DNA from: JBNJDJ01 sp051744845 | GTDB taxonomy: Bacteria > Bacillota > Clostridia > Peptostreptococcales > Acidaminobacteraceae | Reading direction: 5' to 3' | Length of the DNA: 64,000 nucleotides | NCBI GenBank assembly: GCA_051744845.1 | Contig: JBNJDJ010000004.1 | Span: forward strand, 1 to 64,000 | Shown here: positions 62,635-64,000 of the stretch, piece by piece | How the letters are laid out: each line of letters opens with the position of its first letter | Numbering within the stretch: the first letter of the stretch is position 1 | Made by a program: the position numbers and the translations under genes | The notes under the pieces: model-generated | The model's database searches: none | What the model was told of the DNA's origin: nothing | The model's input: only the letters and a program-made list of their open reading frames with translations

Positions 62635-62671
62635 TAAAAAATAGCCAATTAATTTAATAATTGACTATTTA
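62635..62671 (-). terminator. Terminator after spoVS
   Basis: AAATAGTCAATTA / TAATTGGCTATTT stem (one mismatch) with a T-rich minus-strand tail. Confidence 0.8.
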
Positions 62672-62684
62672 TTATAAAATCAAT

Positions 62685-62954
62685 TTACCTATCTTTTCTA
62701 GGTTCAATAATTAACTTAATTGCTGTTCTTTCTTCACCATCGATTGTAATATCTGTAAAAGCGGGTACACATATTAAATCAATGCCTGAAGGTGATACAA
62801 AACCTCTTGCAATTGCTATTGCCTTTACTGATTGATTAATTGCTCCAGCTCCTATTGCTTGTATTTCAGCTGACCCTTTTTCTCTGATGACCCCTGCAAT
62901 GGCACCAGCAACTGAATTTGGACTTGAATTAGATGATACTTTTAATACACTCAT
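62685..62954 (-). CDS. spoVS: Stage V sporulation protein S
   Basis: An 89-residue SpoVS/Alba-like protein: MSVLKVSSNSSPNSVAGAIA, IQAIGAGAINQSVKAIAIAR and INLICVPAFTD-like core IDLICVPAFTDITIDGEER. Start at 62954 has AGGAGG; the longer frame does not. SpoVS aids sporulation in Bacillus but occurs also in non-sporulating bacteria, so it only hints at a spore lineage. Alone with its own terminator. Confidence 0.95.
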   Translation of the reverse strand: MSVLKVSSNSSPNSVAGAIAGVIREKGSAEIQAIGAGAINQSVKAIAIARGFVSPSGIDLICVPAFTDITIDGEERTAIKLIIEPRKDR

Positions 62955-63105
62955 GATTACCTCCTCATTTAATACATTATAATATTTCATATTAATATTA
63001 TAATACCCATGAGCATTTATTTAAAACATAATTTTTTAAAAATTGAAATTTCTTTCTAAATTGTCACGAGATTATGTTTTAAAATTGAAATATAATATTA
63101 AACCT

Positions 63106-63143
63106 AAAAAAATACAGATGACTCAAATAATGAATCATCTGTA
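63106..63143 (-). terminator. Terminator after arcC
   Basis: TACAGATGA / TCATCTGTA stem (63113-63143) with a T run on the minus strand after the stop at 63154. Confidence 0.85.
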
Positions 63144-63153
63144 AGATATTTTT

Positions 63154-64000
63154 CTATTTATCTATAATTAATGTACCAGTTTTACCTTCAATTCCTTCTT
63201 TAGCTTTTTCTAAAGAAGTAATTAAAGATTTTCTACCTGGTTTTGATTCAGCAAATTCTAAGCAAGCCTTAACTTTTGGCAACATTGATCCTGGTGCAAA
63301 ATGACCTTCATCAATATATTTCTTAGCTAATTTAGGATCCATTTCGCTTAACCATTCTTCATTTTCTTTTCCAAAATTAATTGCAACTTTTTCTACTGCT
63401 GTTAAGATTATCAAATAATCTGCATCTAAAATTTCTGCTACTTTAGCACTAGCAAAATCCTTATCTATTACAGCTGGTACTCCTTTAAGTCCATTGCCTT
63501 CTTTTACAACAGGAATACCTCCTCCACCTACTGTAATTACAATATTACCAGCATCAACTAAAGTTTTAACTGTATCTTTTTCAATTACATCCATAGGTTT
63601 AGGTGATGGTACAACTCTTCTAAATCCTCTACCAGAATCTTCAATCATATTGTAGCCTTTTTCAGTTTTTAGTTTTTTAGCTTCTTTTTCTGTATAAAAA
63701 CTACCTACTGGTTTTGAAGGATTTTCAAAAGCATCATCTTCTTTGTCAACTAATACTTGTGTAACTACTGTAGATACAGGAATTTCTAATCCTCTATTTA
63801 ATAATTCTTCTCTAATAGCATTTTGTAAATGATATCCTATATATCCTTGGCTCATTGATCCGCACTCAGGAAAAGGCATTTCTGGAGTATTTGCTTCAGT
63901 TTTAGAAGAAGTCTCCATTGCTAAATTAATCATTCCAACTTGAGGACCATTTCCATGTGCTAATATTACTTCGTGTCCATCTTCAATTAAGTCTACTATC
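63154..64000 (-). CDS. arcC: Carbamate kinase (5' end beyond the window)
   Basis: The 3' 282 codons of carbamate kinase. Reading starts in frame at 63999; the first visible motif is LAHGNGPQVG, with GGGGIPVVKEG, AVIDKDFAS, LILTAVEKVAINFG and GSMLPKVKACLEF following. It makes ATP from carbamoyl phosphate and ADP in arginine or purine fermentation. The family start (about 30 residues earlier) lies outside, so neighbours that would show which pathway it serves are not visible. Confidence 0.95.
   Translation of the reverse strand, partial: IVDLIEDGHEVILAHGNGPQVGMINLAMETSSKTEANTPEMPFPECGSMSQGYIGYHLQNAIREELLNRGLEIPVSTVVTQVLVDKEDDAFENPSKPVGSFYTEKEAKKLKTEKGYNMIEDSGRGFRRVVPSPKPMDVIEKDTVKTLVDAGNIVITVGGGGIPVVKEGNGLKGVPAVIDKDFASAKVAEILDADYLIILTAVEKVAINFGKENEEWLSEMDPKLAKKYIDEGHFAPGSMLPKVKACLEFAESKPGRKSLITSLEKAKEGIEGKTGTLIIDK

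Noticed and set aside
62552..62684. Purine riboswitch before purB
   Set aside because: The conserved purine-riboswitch core blocks are not present.
1..64000. CRISPR arrays, prophage or insertion sequences
   Set aside because: No regularly spaced repeat clusters, integrases or flanked transposases were seen; only the RAYT relative and its two short repeats resemble mobile DNA.

Overview
This window is chromosomal DNA of a strongly AT-rich Bacillota, most likely an anaerobic, spore-lineage member of the Clostridia (a Tissierellales-like organism would fit, but the order cannot be fixed from this sequence). The signs are AGGAGG-type ribosome sites before nearly every gene, L-box and T-box leaders, the rplU-prp-rpmA-obg cluster with an N-terminally extended L27, spoVS, a double-cubane-cluster reductase and carbamate kinase. 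No phage, insertion sequence, CRISPR, rRNA or tRNA gene was seen. Most genes lie on the minus strand.

Layout, left to right. 1-1.6 kb: activator (cut by the edge), DUF3343 protein and double-cubane-cluster reductase. 2-8.1 kb: a response regulator with HD-GYP, CoA-disulfide reductase fused to rhodanese, an aminotransferase, and a plus-strand marR-MATE pair with a palindromic operator. 8.1-11.5 kb: a stand-alone cysteine-poor S4 paralogue behind Fur/Zur-like sites, and HD and HD-GYP proteins. 11.5-19 kb: a lysine operon led by a complete lysine riboswitch (lysC-dapB-dapA-dapD-aminotransferase-decarboxylase-M29-like peptidase). 19-25.7 kb: a large GGDEF receptor, ferredoxin-type aldo/keto reductase, folA-thyA, a CapA-like protein. 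25.7-29 kb: a copper operon (HTH regulator, copA, copZ). 29-31.5 kb: ECF sigma factor, anti-sigma factor and SIMPL protein. 31.5-37.3 kb: GGDEF protein, soluble chemoreceptor, CsaA, MscS, RidA and its likely regulator. 37.3-44.2 kb: leuS behind a T-box, then rsfS, yqeK, nadD, yhbY, obg, rpmA, prp, rplU. 44.2-55.4 kb: redox enzymes, transporters, a histidine kinase, a REP-type transposase relative, sfsA and zupT. 55.4-64 kb: an HD-GYP pseudogene, a second dapB, Hsp20, a GGDEF regulator, Dps and a ferritin-like protein, brnQ, purB, spoVS and partial arcC.

The most striking item is copA. Its reading frame is interrupted by one TGA exactly where the first cysteine of the second metal-binding motif (CxxC) belongs, and the frame continues perfectly afterwards. 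Starting 13 nt past the TGA is an 8-bp perfect hairpin with a GGU loop, built from codons that are rare in this AT-rich DNA. This is what a bacterial selenocysteine insertion element looks like, so the gene is annotated as a candidate selenoprotein copper ATPase (Sec82-x-x-Cys85). The second notable system is the lysine operon. It has an E. coli-type DapD but no desuccinylase or epimerase gene, a decarboxylase that resembles the BtrK/exosortase-type family rather than ordinary LysA, and an M29-like peptidase as last gene, which together raise the possibility of a shortened route to lysine. Cyclic-di-GMP enzymes are also unusually frequent: three GGDEF proteins, two HD-GYP proteins and one HD-GYP pseudogene.
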